Part shown: positions 24,549-37,365 of the stretch, piece after piece
Layout of the letters: every line of letters starts with the position of its first letter
How positions within the stretch are numbered: the stretch's first letter is position 1
Origin: Lucifuga dentata
Taxonomy: Eukaryota > Chordata > Actinopteri > Ophidiiformes > Bythitidae
Assembly (NCBI GenBank): GCA_014773175.1
Contig: VXCM01000916.1
Span: 6,965-70,964, forward strand
Direction of reading: 5' to 3'
Length of the DNA stretch: 64,000 nt
Made by a program: the position numbers and the translations under genes
The notes under the pieces: generated by a model
Seen by the model: the letters and a program-made list of their open reading frames with translations, nothing else
Told to the model about the DNA's origin: nothing
Database searches by the model: none

Positions 24549-27500
24549 CGAGTGATGCATTTACATGTGAGTTGGTCAGAAAATCAAATGAGGAAAACAA
24601 TCAGGAAATTGTTGCCAGTGCTGCAGCTGTGTATTCTAAAGAATTGCTGCAATGGTGTATTCTAGAGAATAGCTTTAGTGTTGGTTGTTTAATTTTAATT
24701 TCAGATGGATTAATGCATTGCAATGCGTAAAGCAGATGCATGAATCATCCCAAAATTAACACATTTTGCCTCAGGCCTAATAGACAGTAGAAATTATCAG
24801 GATGGACAAGCATGACTGAAGCCTACTGAAACCCAGGATGACTCTATATATAAAATGCTCATTTGAATTTAGATGGAGATTTTCCCATAGATCAATTTTT
24901 AATCAAATAAAATATCAAATTAAGCTTGGCTTTGGAATGGTCTCTGAGGAAACTGCATTTTGTGGGTTTTGTCATAAAATGACGTGATAAGCAGTGGCGT
25001 ATTATGTAAAATATTTTCCAAATGCTGCTTTATTCCCTGAACTCTACAAGACAGGAACAAATGAAAAAGGGAAGACAGGCAGAGAGGAAATCAGGACCTA
25101 GAAGCTTGAGATTTAAAATGACAAACTGTGTCTCACAGCCACGTTGCTTCTTATTTAGATGATAAGCAGTTTTTTTCCCCTGTTTAATTCTCTCTGGGTG
25201 GCACAGCCTCTGAAATAGCTTTCAGATGTCACAACCACTTAAAATCCATGTTTATGACAAAGGATTTGTGTTATTACAGTTTTTATTGAAAAATTCAAAT
25301 CCTGCTTCAAATGCATCAGCACTGGATATATTTTCTGTATGATTTGTATTTCATTATGTAATGTAAATAATAGATTTTTTTTTAAAAGATCATAGACTAA
25401 CTGTGTGTTCTATCAGCTTCTATACACACTGTTAAACCTGGTTTGTACTTAACTTGGACACAAGGTGGGTGTGGACAGCATCACCTCCAAAATGGACAGT
25501 CTGCATATCCTGGCATTCATGCTTCTCATGATTTCATAGCAAGCGCACACTTCAACAGTGGCGCTGTAGGACAAATCCACTCTTAACAATGGTCGGTTAA
25601 CCATCCCCAAACATGAAAATAAGCCCAGCAGAAATACTATCCTGTGCCCTCGTGCTTTCATTCTCGTTATGTCGTTCCCCTTCCCCCACATTTTCTTGAT
25701 CTGTCGTCAATGAAGGTGCATTTACGTCACACGGACGCTGTCCGCATTGTTTCAAAAATCGAGTGGCACGTGACCATGTGATGACTATCCAGAGCAGCCT
25801 CTGTGACTGGCTTTTTGGCCACAATTATGTCATATTTTCTGCACGCCCACTGTCACATCTGCAGCCGCGTTAAGCATAAACAGCCTTCACCTTTTTCCTA
25901 AGTAAAAATTCATTCGAGGTTCATTTAAAAAATATATCATTAAAAATATGTTAATGTTAACATTGAATCAAGTGAATCCCAGTTAGGAGCAATGGCTGCT
26001 AATCTAACTATAAAGACAGAATCTCTGTCTGTCTGTCTGTGGCAGCAATATCTCTAGAACCCAGCACTGTATGAAACTGAAATTCGGCAGGTTTGTTGCT
26101 CAGGGCCCAAGGACGTCCAGTGTTGCATGTGAAGTTGCGTGAATGAGAGGTTCTCGAATTGAGCTGTGCTGGTAAAAAGTAGTCCACGTGGCAGGATACG
26201 CTCTGGGCGTGGCAGCATATGCTCCGGTCCAGTGCCAACAGTTTCAATCCGAACCCTGTACAGCAAACAAAGCTAGCTCACGAGGACGTGCAGAACAAAA
26301 TTATGGCATGCTGCGGCATACATCATAAAATCCGGCCCATTCCGACCAGCACGTTTTGAACAGGCACTACATTAGTGCTAATAATCCCACAGAGAATCAA
26401 CATATTTCTTTGTGACTCTATGCAGCTTTCAGGCACTTTGATCACATTGTTTTGGTAAGATGGACAGTTTAAATTTAAACCATGTCTGCTCCTTGAAACT
26501 GTGGTCAGGGGCAAATGTACAAGCTGCCTTTCTGTGAGCATGATAGATGTAACTGTGGAAATTGGACATGTATTATGTACGACATGTGATTGTCAGCCTT
26601 GTTTGTATATTCATATCATTGCTGCATGCACTGCATTTTAACATTGTTGTTTTATAGTTATTGGATTATTTGGTTCTTGGGTGCCTCTATCATGTAGGCT
26701 GTCCATGTGCTTGTCATTCCAGGCTGGTTACCACCTTTTCTCAGTGGCAGTTAACTGAGCATTAGCACTTAGTTAGTGAAGCAATTCCAATTTGAAGCTT
26801 TTAAGAGATTTGGAAAAGACATATGAAGAAAGAGGGGTAATTGTAGACTCCTACAGAGTGGGAGAAAATTGCATAGTTGTATACAGTAATGATGTACACC
26901 TGGGGAAAAATGAAATGGATCTGTACTCAGTGTCTGGTGTACTTTCAGTCCCTCTTGCCCTCTCTCTCTTTCTTTCCCTCTTTCTCTCCGTACAGTGCTG
27001 TTAGTGATGTAAAGCTCCCAAGTCAACACTTAAATCTCAGTAAGTGTCTGCTGCTGTGGTGAATTTACTCTCCACTCCATGACCCTTCAATCCATATAAT
27101 ACCTAAGCAACCTGAAAGCAAGATGCTACTCATCAGCTCTGAGAGAGTGGAAGAGAGAACAAGGGAATAATGAGCATGCAGTGTGTAAAATGAATTAACT
27201 GTATCGTAACGTCACAGTTCAGACGGGAACAATCAAACAGAAAGGTAATTATGTGTCCATCTGTAAACATCCTTTGATTCATTAATTGGTTGATATTTTA
27301 ATGCAGCTGTTCTTTCTTTTTGAAGACTAATATTGTCAGGAGAGAAAAGCGCAGCATTACAGAGAGAGTAAAATAGTTTTAAACTCATCATCACGGAGAA
27401 CAAACAAAACATTAAAATGAAATTTGATGAGTGCAGCTTTAGGGTTTTGTATAAAAGCCAAGCGTGTTTTTCTTTAAAATACATTAAATCGTGTTATGTT

Positions 27501-27700
27501 AGGTGGTTTTCAAACCTACATCAGCAAAAGCCAGGATGCTCATTGGTCAGAAATGTCCGGGACAACAAAATCAAAACAGAAACAAGTTTCTATGCTGGGA
27601 TAGCTGGGATAAGGCTGTTGTTTGCAGTACAGTTTCTTTTCTTTGGTAGAGGAATTTTGCATGTTTTAAGCTGAACAGGAAAGAAGAAATCTCCTATGAA
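24549..27700. other. Intronic sequence with unclassified repeat-like parts
   Basis: A stretch at 25440-25870 is richer in CpG than its surroundings and looks repeat-derived. 26020-26340 begins with (CTGT)n at 26025-26041, followed by text ('gaaactgaaattcggcaggt') that resembles a widespread fish repeat. No coding exon is supported, and the minus-strand frames across both have no domains. Confidence 0.4.
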
Positions 27701-27721
27701 AGTTATCTCCTATAAAAGTGT

Positions 27722-27723
<2 letters not shown>

Positions 27724-27771
<48 letters not shown>

Positions 27772-27905
27772 AAACAACATGGAACAAGGACAAGATTGTC
27801 ATACATTCATAGACATATTCATCATTTGGGTCCATATACCAGACAGAACTATGGCAGAAGAATGTGAATTTGAATTGAAGAGAACATGTGGAAAATTATG
27901 TATCA

Positions 27906-27944
<39 letters not shown>

Positions 27945-28050
27945 ACTTCCTCAAAAGGTCTCCAATGTTTTTTTTAATTAATTAATTAATTTTTTTTTTT
28001 TTTGTTTTTTTGTTTTTTTTTCTATTTTGTTTTTTTTGGTCCATGATTGC
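27724..28050. repeat. CT, TA and T-rich low-complexity block
   Basis: (CT)n 27724-27768, (TA)n 27908-27942 and a T-rich tract 27967-28037 containing repeated TTAA units. The alternating TA array is self-complementary. Confidence 0.9.
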
Positions 28051-28391
28051 TGTATTCAGTAATGAACGGAACCAAAGGTGAAAACACCGAATCCACTACA
28101 GCCAGACTAAATCACTTTGGTGTGAAAACCTGTGTAGTGTTGTAAAATACTAATTTGAGCAGATCTGTATTATTTTTCATCTAGTTCATTATAGTGTGTT
28201 ATTGTGCCATTGTGATAAGTAAGTCTGTCATAGTTTAACAGGAGCAGTGTGTTTGCATTGTATTTGCTTTGTAATGAAGTACCTCTGTAGTTTTATATGT
28301 AAAGCATGCAAGCTTTAAGGTGAAAATAAAAACTGAGAAAGAGAGAAAAATCAGAAACATAAAACCAGGATTGGGAAGAGATAGGGGGGAA

Positions 28392-28397
<6 letters not shown>

Positions 28398-28447
<50 letters not shown>
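28398..28447. repeat. (GA)n microsatellite
   Basis: About 25 uninterrupted GA units. GT arrays follow at 28602-28615 and 28784-28808. Confidence 0.95.
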
Positions 28448-28449
<2 letters not shown>

Positions 28450-28809
28450 CAAACAAGTGAGACAGGGAAAGTTGCCTGGAGGAGATAGAAGGAGGTGGAT
28501 ATAAAGATAGAGGCATGCAGAGAGGAGGAGTTGGAAAGAAGAAGATCGAGATCTCTGTCATCACATGTTACTGTTTACTGATTGTTAAACACAGTAAAAT
28601 TGTGTGTGTGTGTGTGCGTGTTTGCGTGTGTGGGTAGGTGGGTGTACTGTTGGGTGTACTGTGTGAAGGACTGACATCATGGCAGAGGAATCTCCTTTTC
28701 AACAAGTACTTGGAGGGCCTGGAGGGAGAGAGCTTCAGTTTGTGTTCTCTTTGCTTGTGCATGTGTGTGCATGCTTTTCAGTGTGTGTGTGTGTGTGTGT
28801 GTGTGTGTA

Positions 28810-31440
28810 CAATAGAAAGAAACAGGATATGCAGAGATGTAGTGTATATTCTCTCTCTCTGCTGAGATTGCATATCAAATCAAATTTAACTGCGTGTTAA
28901 TGAACTTTATCATCACCTTATCATTATTTCTGAAAATGTCCTCTCAACATGCAGGAGACAGCATTTTCCTGCTGGGTTTGCCCATGAATTTGCATGAAAA
29001 AAAAAAGCATGAATTTCACACCTCTGCCTACACGAGGTTTCTTGATCACCTTCTTCATCGTGGCTTTCTGCCCAAGTCATTAGGTAGATGTTGTAGAGCT
29101 CATTATCAACATTACAAAGATAGAATGGAGAAAGCTTCATGCTGAGATGAATGTCAGTTTCTGCTTGAAGTTCTGCGTCTATTTTCACTCGCTGTATTAC
29201 ACCCAAAATGTTGACGGATGATCTGCCAGACGTTGTTTCCTGGTGTAGGTCAGTGTGCTTTTGTAACCAGGCATGCAATGCAAAGAAAACCACAATTCTG
29301 TTGTAACTCTGTTTTTGCTCAATAATGAATTTTGTCTACAAACAGGCACACAGGATTGGACTTCCATGCTGTTTCATGAGAACCCACACCCATTACCACT
29401 TCCCCTTTGGCCAGTCTGACAGATGAATCAATTCCAAACTTTCCAAAATGTTTGGAACAGATCTCATCATAAGGTTTTGATATTGATAAGCATGAATACA
29501 TTTGGAATGGTGGTCGTAATTTAGCATTTCTGCTTTCAGGAGCAAAAAAAAAAAAAAANAAAAAAAAAAAAAAGGAAAGAAAATTGTAACAGAGTGCTTT
29601 GTTGCTAAATTTTTCATTATTCATCCATGTTGTAGATACAGTCAAATGAATTATGAATTATGCATTCAAGAGCTGTCAAATGAAAACTCTTGAATGCATA
29701 ATTAAAGAAAAAGAATTATTTTAGGCTGTTGTTTTGTATTATATTGAACTCTGAGCCTTTTCTGCAGGCAGAGCTTTTTATATAGGTGTCTGAGATTGAC
29801 ACATTTAGCACTCTTAACAACCACCGACACGCCTCACCAGCCATCTGTCACTCAAGGCCTCCCATCGCCATGGTAACATGGCTGTAGAGAGGGGAGGGGA
29901 CCAATCTAAATGGTACATCCATGACAACCTGTCACCCGTGGCAACCTGACCTGCCCTCTGCATTTCTTCCTCCGCACCTCCCTCAAAGCTACTTTCCCTC
30001 TTGCTGTTTTAAACAGCTGCTAACCAATTCACAAACAATTCCCTAAGTGAGGATTTCTGTGAAGCATGTTACTGTCCCATCATTGCAAAGCCATTAAAAA
30101 AACACGCAAAATTTCCACCCCTGGAAAAATTTAATAATTAAACAAATGCTGCACACAAAAAAAAAAAAAAAAAAAAAAACACAGACTGTCAGCACAGATT
30201 TTCAGATATTGGCAGCTTCCGTCTCATGCTATTAGTTTTGGCTGTCAGTATCTTTGGTCTCTTTGTCTCTCACAGACATTGAACCTTACCTGGCTGTGAA
30301 TAAATGTGTCATCACTCGCTTTGGAAAAGAGCAGCTTCACAATCAAAGCACAGTGGGAACCATGAGCTATAATGACAGAGGAGGCTAACAAGGTTGATGC
30401 ACCACCTCTTCCTGGTTCAGCTGTGACCCCGTGAACTGAACTCCACTGTGCTGACATGTCTAATGTCAGGCAGAGTTTGCCGGCAGAGGAATAATACAAG
30501 GTGGCATGTCCGGGAAATGGAAGGAGACAGAGAAATGTGTGAAATAGAGGGAGATGGAGGGACATCTTTTTTGTAGAAATACTGGATTTTACGGGCATCT
30601 GCATCCAAGCTCCGGTGTTAGCTTTTGTATTACTTTTTCAGCAGTAGTCTGGTGAAAGTGGCACTTTGAATTATTATTGTTGTACTTTTATTCCACATAT
30701 TTCTTTGTCATCATTTAATGTTATCTTCCCATATCTGCGATTGAATCAGGTCATGTCTTTTTGTAAGATGAAACAAAAGTGATCATCAAAGTGACAAATT
30801 CCGAATTTCAAAGAGAGGTTTATTCAGACTTTGGCTATTACATACCCAGTGTTTTATATGACAACAGTTCATATAATAATTGTATATGATGTAACAAATG
30901 CACATAACATAATAAAATCATTTTTAAAAAGTGTTGATGTAGATATAGTAGGTACATAATAGCCTTTTAGTATATCATCTAACATATTTTACATGTTTTG
31001 GTTTATGTTGGTTAGTACGTCATGTAGTTAGCTAGAATTTTTTGGTATATGAAGTAATAGCTCAAGGTTTTAATGTGATAACATTATATTTAATATCAAC
31101 TAATGGTGCTTTTTGTCAGGGCTTGTCATAATTCTTCATGTTGTATGGAACTCAACTTCTCATCATAGACTTTTACAACATGCAGTTACTGTTATATTTT
31201 CAGTAATAGTGTGTAGGTACTACATTATTTCCAGTTATTACATTATAAATCACATACTGATTGGTTTTGTCAGGGAATAATGATGCTAATTGAGTCTTTT
31301 CCTTCTCTCTACATTATGTTCTCTCCATCCATGTCCCACCCCCTCCCCCACACCTGCCGGCTCAACACCTTTGATTCTCCATCAGGTAAGACATCTATCC
31401 TTTTTACAAGTCTGCTGCTTCTGAACAGCTTGCATACTTA
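28810..31440. other. Intronic sequence, no gene recognised
   Basis: An A run with N at 29559 (29544-29573), a perfect hairpin at 29656-29703, and an A run at 30158-30179. The CAG|GTAAGA at about 31383-31391 looks like a good donor, but no open reading frame with recognisable content ends there. Confidence 0.5.
29656..29703. repeat. Perfect 17-bp inverted repeat, 14-nt loop
   Basis: AATTATGCATTCAAGAG at 29656-29672 pairs exactly with 29687-29703. Confidence 0.95.
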
Positions 31441-33280
31441 ACGAGCTCCTGTGTGTGTGTGTGTATGTGTGTGTGTGTGCGTGTGTGCACTTCCACAGCC
31501 ATTCTATCACAGCGTACATTGAAATGATTGTGATGAATATGCATGCATTCCCCTATAAGTTTACTGTCACTACTCTTCTTCCTCTCTTTTTTCCTTCTCT
31601 GTCATTATCTTTGTCATTCGTTCAGTCACCCACACTCAATGCAGAAGCCCAACATTAAGGCAGATCATGGAGAATATTCAGCGCAAAGATGAAAAAGTTG
31701 ATTTGGCGCGTGTGTGTTTATGTGTGAAGCATTATAATTGAATCTGGCATGTTTCAGGAAGGTGTAACAGCCTCATTGTATTGCCTCACATTTCTCTGTA
31801 GGATCATACACAGTGAGAAAACAATGCTTCAGTGTTCTAAATATATATCCTCATGTGTTATAGATGCTTTGTGTGTGTCTGTGAAAAAGAAAATTTGGGA
31901 ATCGAATGCAGCTGTGGTCTTCAATTTTGCACATAGTAGCAAGCAAGCATCTCAAACAAACAGAAACCCCTCCTGAGTTTCTGCACCAGGGAAACGCTGG
32001 AAAGAAGCACCATTACAAAACACACTCAGCTGTGGATGTGTGAGGTATAAATGACCACACACTGCCAATAAAACATCAGGTTAAGTTAGTTGAAAGATTA
32101 GCATTCATCAGCTCTGAACCCTTTTACTTTCAGGAACAGCAAAATTAGTTTGAAGTTACGTATTCACCAGCTGGACTCATTTTAACACTAGCTTGGTGAG
32201 TTTCATCACAGAATTACAGAGGAACACATGGCCTCAGCTCCTCCAAAATGTGCTGTGACTGGAATCTCCAGTGGATCACACACAGCCAGAATACAGGATC
32301 TGGCCTATTAAACATGCAAAACTCCGGTGCAGAAACAGACAGGCATTATTATTAGATCCAGTCATATTGTTTTGTTGAGTGTGCAAGACACACAAGCAGA
32401 GAGTAAACAGAGAGAATGAAAGAACGTCTGCAAGACCCTTTGCTGATGTTTTTTTCATTGTTTACACCCACTCATCTCTTTCCCATTCACTCTCTTTCAT
32501 TTGTTTTCCTCTGTTTCCTTATGGTGCTCCTTTCACCATATTGAACTGAGGATTCTGGCCATCTGTTCAAGACTTTGGTCTACAGCAAGAAATCTCATCA
32601 GCTACTGACATTTTGGTTTTTAATGTTTCCAAGAGAAAGATTAATTATTGTAGCAACTTTCCATCCTTTCATCTGATGCCATCAGATGGAAAGTTTTAAT
32701 TGTACACAAGAAATATAAAATGGAATGGATAGTTTCTCTTGAAATTCGCTGAAGACATCCATGCTCCTCCAGATGTTCATTCCTCTGGGCAGCAGAGTGT
32801 ATGCAGGAGCGTTATGGGCTTCCGGTTAAGCCCTGGAATGTATGGGACTAGAGCATAACCAGGATCGTTAAACAGCATTTAATGGTGTGTCTTGGAGTAG
32901 CGATATGACCTTATAATAAGATCATGATATCTCAAGGTATTTTTTTGCACCAATGATATTCATGACGATATGAACAATGTCACATGAACAGTGTTGTATT
33001 GATGAGTGTAGAAGTATGCAATACAGCAAAACAATAACAACAAGAGTAAAAATTAATAAGTGTAGAACTTGGCACAGTAGAGCGTTCCCCTTCAGTAGAT
33101 ATAAAAATAAATAAAACCTGTAATATTTTAGCTTGCATATAATAACTCAATAACTTGACCTGTTAGTCCTCAGTAGTGTATAAAACATAAATAGTATCAC
33201 CAAATAAAATCACTGATGATGGCTTAAGAGTTAATCTTTAGCAGGTGATGATGAGGTATGATATTCCTGTGTAATTCTGC
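31441..33280. other. Intronic sequence, no gene recognised
   Basis: A GT array lies at 31451-31487. A near-perfect foldback at 32667-32693 has about 12-bp arms around GCC. The part from about 32880 to 33000 carries 'cgatatgacc' and 'gatattcatgacgatatgaa' text that resembles ends of a common fish repeat. Confidence 0.45.
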
Positions 33281-33282
33281 AT

Positions 33283-33490
33283 TTAAAGGACCATACCGTC
33301 ATTTTGCATGTTTGAGCTGAATATATTCAATTTTTACACATAAAGTTACTGACAATCATGTCTCAAAGCATACTACTGGAACAATGAATTAAAAAAAATT
33401 TCCTACTTTCCAGACCGCCACTGGTTTCAGTTCATTCTGGTACGCTATTAAAATCAACTTGTTGATACTTGAAATGTTCTTGGGATAGGT
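33283..33490. mobile_element. TTAA-type MITE, left part only
   Basis: TTAA at 33283-33286 is followed by AGGACCATACCGTCATTTTG, and the next 200 bases match the left half of the element at 40364. Shared text includes 'ccactggtttcagttcattc' against 'ccattggtttcagttcattc'. The right end was not found, so the copy is truncated. Confidence 0.7.
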
Positions 33491-34830
33491 AACCCATCAT
33501 CTCAAACAAGACATATATTCAGGGAGGGTTTTTTTAAAGTTACGTAACTGTAGCATTTAAGCACAGTAAAAAGCGCAGAGTGATCTGAAAATGCTTCCTG
33601 TTGTCAGTTTTTCACTACAGCACTTGAATGCACCACTACGCCCGAAGAAAGTGACTGAAGTGAGCATAGCGGCTAGGCTAACACCGTTCTTACATCACTG
33701 ACAAAAAGTCACCACTTCTCTAATTTTATCCCACACTTCCTTTTTCTGTCAGAGGGAGTACAACTAGCAGCTACGCTTGCTGAGTCAGCAACATTTGGCT
33801 GTTTGCTTTACATTGCAAATCAGCTGCTTGCTGCTGATCAGCTGCTCCTCCTCACATGACTCGCATCTTTCTCAGTACTCACCTGGATGTTTCTGCTTCA
33901 GGTGGTGGAACAAATTTATTGTGTTTCCACTTTTGGCAGTTAGCCAGTTAGCCTTGTAGCCAAATCATTTCCAAACAAGATGAGAGTGGTAGCTTCCTTT
34001 TTAGGATCTAATTCTTGGTGCAACTGCACTACTTTCAGGACATGCTTGCATTGTTTCTTCTTTTTGGGCAAGATGTGTTATCACACCACAATATCAAATT
34101 TTTTTGTTATATTAAAAATTATACTAGTATTGGAATTAAGGATATGATATGTGTTGTTATTAGGTAACTGAGAGATACCACAACTAAAAGTAGATCAATG
34201 TTGTTTATTGGGACAACACAATATGGCCGACATGGAGCGATTTTGAAGTTCTTTCTGAGCTGAATGGAGTGTTTGTTATGGAAAACACTGAGTGGCTGAG
34301 TTGGGGGGAAAAGCCCCACTATGTGATTGGAAAGCACGAAACATTGGACGCCTCCAGGTTTTTCTTTAGTGCCATCCTCAGGTCAGATGGGTAGATTGCC
34401 ATGAACAAATCACTGAACATTTTCATCCGTTCCACTGGCTTCGGCAGAAGATGACAAATGGCCAGGTTGCGGTTATTTGAGGAGACTCATGGTCACCAGA
34501 GGATGATCCCAAGCCTTTGTTCTATAATTCCTCTTCTCCTCTAGCATTTTCACGCAAAATATATGATAACCTGACAAGCATAATGTAAAAGAGTGATTGA
34601 AACTTCATTACATTTAGCAGAGCAGTTATAAAATAGTGGCATCATCGGCTTGTTGCTCCTCAGACCAGAACCCTGAAATGTGGGGTGCCGTGAACAAAAC
34701 AGCCTCTAGGGGGCAGCACGCTGGGCTTAGTTGTACGTGTTATGCAGTTTTCAGCCTGTATTTAAAATGCGTGTGTATTTGTGGTGAAAGTACATTGGAA
34801 GTGGAATTGTCTCATCCATACCAAATTTCT
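33491..34830. other. Intronic sequence, nothing recognised
   Basis: Mixed composition with no long simple repeat. Short open frames on both strands show no domain. Confidence 0.45.
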
Positions 34831-34844
34831 GGTTTGCTTTAGGG

Positions 34845-35150
34845 GAAGAAAGGAGGAGGCATTTAATGGATGGAGTAGGGTGATGGAGGAGAAAAACAAG
34901 AAGAGGAGAAGAGAAAGAAAGTCAAAAGAGAAGAAGAGGAAGGAGAGTACAAGGAGGAGAGAAAGGTGACTGAACAAAAAGGTGATGGCGAGTTCAAAGA
35001 TGGAAGAGACAAATAGAGAAGAGGAAGAGGAGCAGGAGGGAAGGGTAGAAGGGTGGCATCTCCACTAAATTGGAGTAATGGGTGAGAGGGTGAAGAGAGG
35101 GATGATAGAGGAGGAGGAATGAGGGAGTGATAGAGAGAACAGACAAGGTT
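34845..35150 (+). repeat. Purine-rich tract (about 300 bases)
   Basis: Mostly A and G on the plus strand (GAA, GGA and AGAG units). Frames rich in Lys/Glu on the plus strand or Ser/Leu/Phe on the minus strand come from composition and are not genes. Confidence 0.85.
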
Positions 35151-35179
35151 GAGATGGATGGAGTGTTGGTAGCCGGCAG

Positions 35180-35309
35180 CCAGAGTCTGTGTGTGCACGC
35201 GCGAGGGCGTGCATGTGAGTGTATCTATGTTGATATACAATGAGTGGTGTTGTGTTTCTCATCTTCCTGCTTCTCAGAAACTGCCAGTCTCTGTGAGTGT
35301 GTGTGTGTN

Positions 35310-35367
<58 letters not shown>

Positions 35368-36170
35368 GTGCGTGTCCACTTAACCTGAGGTGTGTGTCGT
35401 ATCATGAATTATAGATGGAAAGTGAATCAATAGTGCAGTGAATTATTGCCAGACAATGTGTGCCTGGCATGAGTGTGTGTGTGTGTGCGTGTGTACGTGT
35501 GCGCGTGCTCACACGTTTGCTGACCTCATTATTTTTGTTGTTTTACATTTTGTATTTTAAAATTAATACAGCATCCTATTATTCAGTTATCGATTCTCCT
35601 AATACCTTAGGTCAGTGTGTGTGTATGTGTGACTGTGTGTGTGTGTGCATGTCATGTGTGTCTGGGCATTGGCCTTCATTTCATATAATCTGAGTATTTT
35701 AACTTATATTTTCAAAATCTTACAAATTAATATTGTGTGTGTGTGTGTGTGGTGTTGTACTTGAGTGTCTGCTCCAATAAAATAGCATGGCATGATAGAA
35801 TGCCGCTCTCACGGTAGAGTAGGAAAAAGAGCTCTGCAGATTTACTATGCTATTACACACGCACTTGCACACATGCACACACACACACAAGCAGCGAGGA
35901 AAAAAGTTGTAATGGCCCACTGCCCCCTCAAGGACGGGTGAGCAAGAGAGGGGAAAGCAGAGTAATCACAGTTTTGTGTGTGTGTGTGTGTGTGTGTGTG
36001 CTGAGAGGTGAATAGATGGAGTACAGGAGNAATCACAGTTTTGTGTGTGTGTGTGTGTGTGTGTGTGCTGAGAGGTGAATAGATGGAGTACAGGAGACAG
36101 AGAATGGTTTAGTGCTGGAAAATGAATGGGGATATGAGAGGAAAGAAACATCCAATCCCATCTACCATCC

Positions 36171-36214
<44 letters not shown>

Positions 36215-36215
36215 C
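35180..36215. repeat. GT/CA array block including two N joins
   Basis: (GT)n 35295-35371 with N at 35309; GT-rich 35472-35515, 35616-35652 and 35733-35751; (CA)n 35874-35889; and (GT)n 35974-36000. Then comes an exact 66-bp duplication (35964-36029 and 36031-36096) around N at 36030, then (CA)n 36173-36212. Confidence 0.95.
35964..36096. other. Unmerged contig overlap, 66-bp duplication around N
   Basis: 35964-36029 and 36031-36096 are identical, separated only by the N at 36030. Each copy contains a GT array plus about 30 bases of unique text ending 'gatggagtacaggag'. This is best read as two contig ends carrying the same sequence. Confidence 0.9.
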
Positions 36216-37365
36216 CTAGCGTGGGAATGTTAGTATTGCAGAGCGCTACAGTTGACAGATGATTAAATCCAGGATATGGGACACGTTCCAGTTCTCCAAA
36301 CAACACAGTTTAGCCTTTATTTCTTTACTTCCTTTAACTTTGAAAACGCACTTTACCTGAAACACAAACAGTACATGAAGTTTTCTTTAAAGTAAATCCT
36401 CAATAATGGATGAGTTTCAGTTTTGGGCTAAACATTAATGCCCTGCATTGAGAGGAAAAGATTTATTTTGTTACAGTACTAATAAATATCATTAAATAAA
36501 TTGTATTCTATTTGATAATCAGTTTGAAAGAATCACATATCACTCTGAATCACGCTGAAACTTAACATGTCTATGATCCATACATACGAGTATTTTGAGG
36601 AAGTATTGCACCATTAGTAATACTATTTCCTGGAGATGTCATGCAATTTAGAAATTACCCTCAACATGTTTCAAGTGGACACATTTGCACAGGATAAACC
36701 AAGTCTGTATTTTACTTGAGTTTGCAGATCAAACCGTCACCATGGTGACGGCAGCGATCTACAGGATTTACTGTCACTGCAAAATATAATTGTCATGCTC
36801 TCTTATTTCTTATAACACGAGCTGATGCAAACATACTACTTTTGCTTTTTATTTTGGAGAGTTTTTGGAAAATTGCACAAACTTGAACACTAATTCACAG
36901 ACGTCCAAACTAACGATAACAATGAAATGTGAGCTGATTGTGTAGGGCGAAGAATTGATGACATGGATGACAAAATAGCAAAATAAAGCCAAATAATTCT
37001 ACAGCAGCCTTGTTATTGTAAACTGCAGCAGCGTCCTGCTTTGTCTCTGTTCCTCTATAGAACAGCACCTTTGATGAGGCAGCTTTCCTGGAGCTCCAGT
37101 GACCCTTGACCCCCACCAGTGGCACTGGCACTTTACCAATGAACAGCATCGTTCTTCTTGTTGTCAACTTGATTTGCAGCCACTTCGTCTTGATTTTCAG
37201 AATAGGTCAGCTCTCTGAGCTCACTGTTCTGATCTGCTGCCTCACTGCCATTTTTCTCCTATTGGTCACACTAGAATGATGACCACCAAACAATAAAACC
37301 CCATATTCCACAAACAATGCTGTTTCTTGCTGCTTTTGGTCTCCATTTTCCCTGACAGGTAAATA
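36216..37365. other. Intronic sequence, nothing recognised
   Basis: AT-rich sequence without exon or array. A small CACCATGGTGACG element is at 36738-36750. Confidence 0.45.

Noticed and set aside
24533..24730. 65-codon open frame with balanced composition
   Set aside because: Begins at the end of a MITE copy, with no domain and no splice support.
34863..35240. Ser/Leu/Phe-rich minus-strand open frame
   Set aside because: A product of the purine-rich tract on the plus strand, not a gene.
35964..36096. Natural tandem duplication containing a GT array
   Set aside because: Exact identity, an N exactly between the copies, and the same 65-66 bp size at two other N sites point to an assembly artefact.
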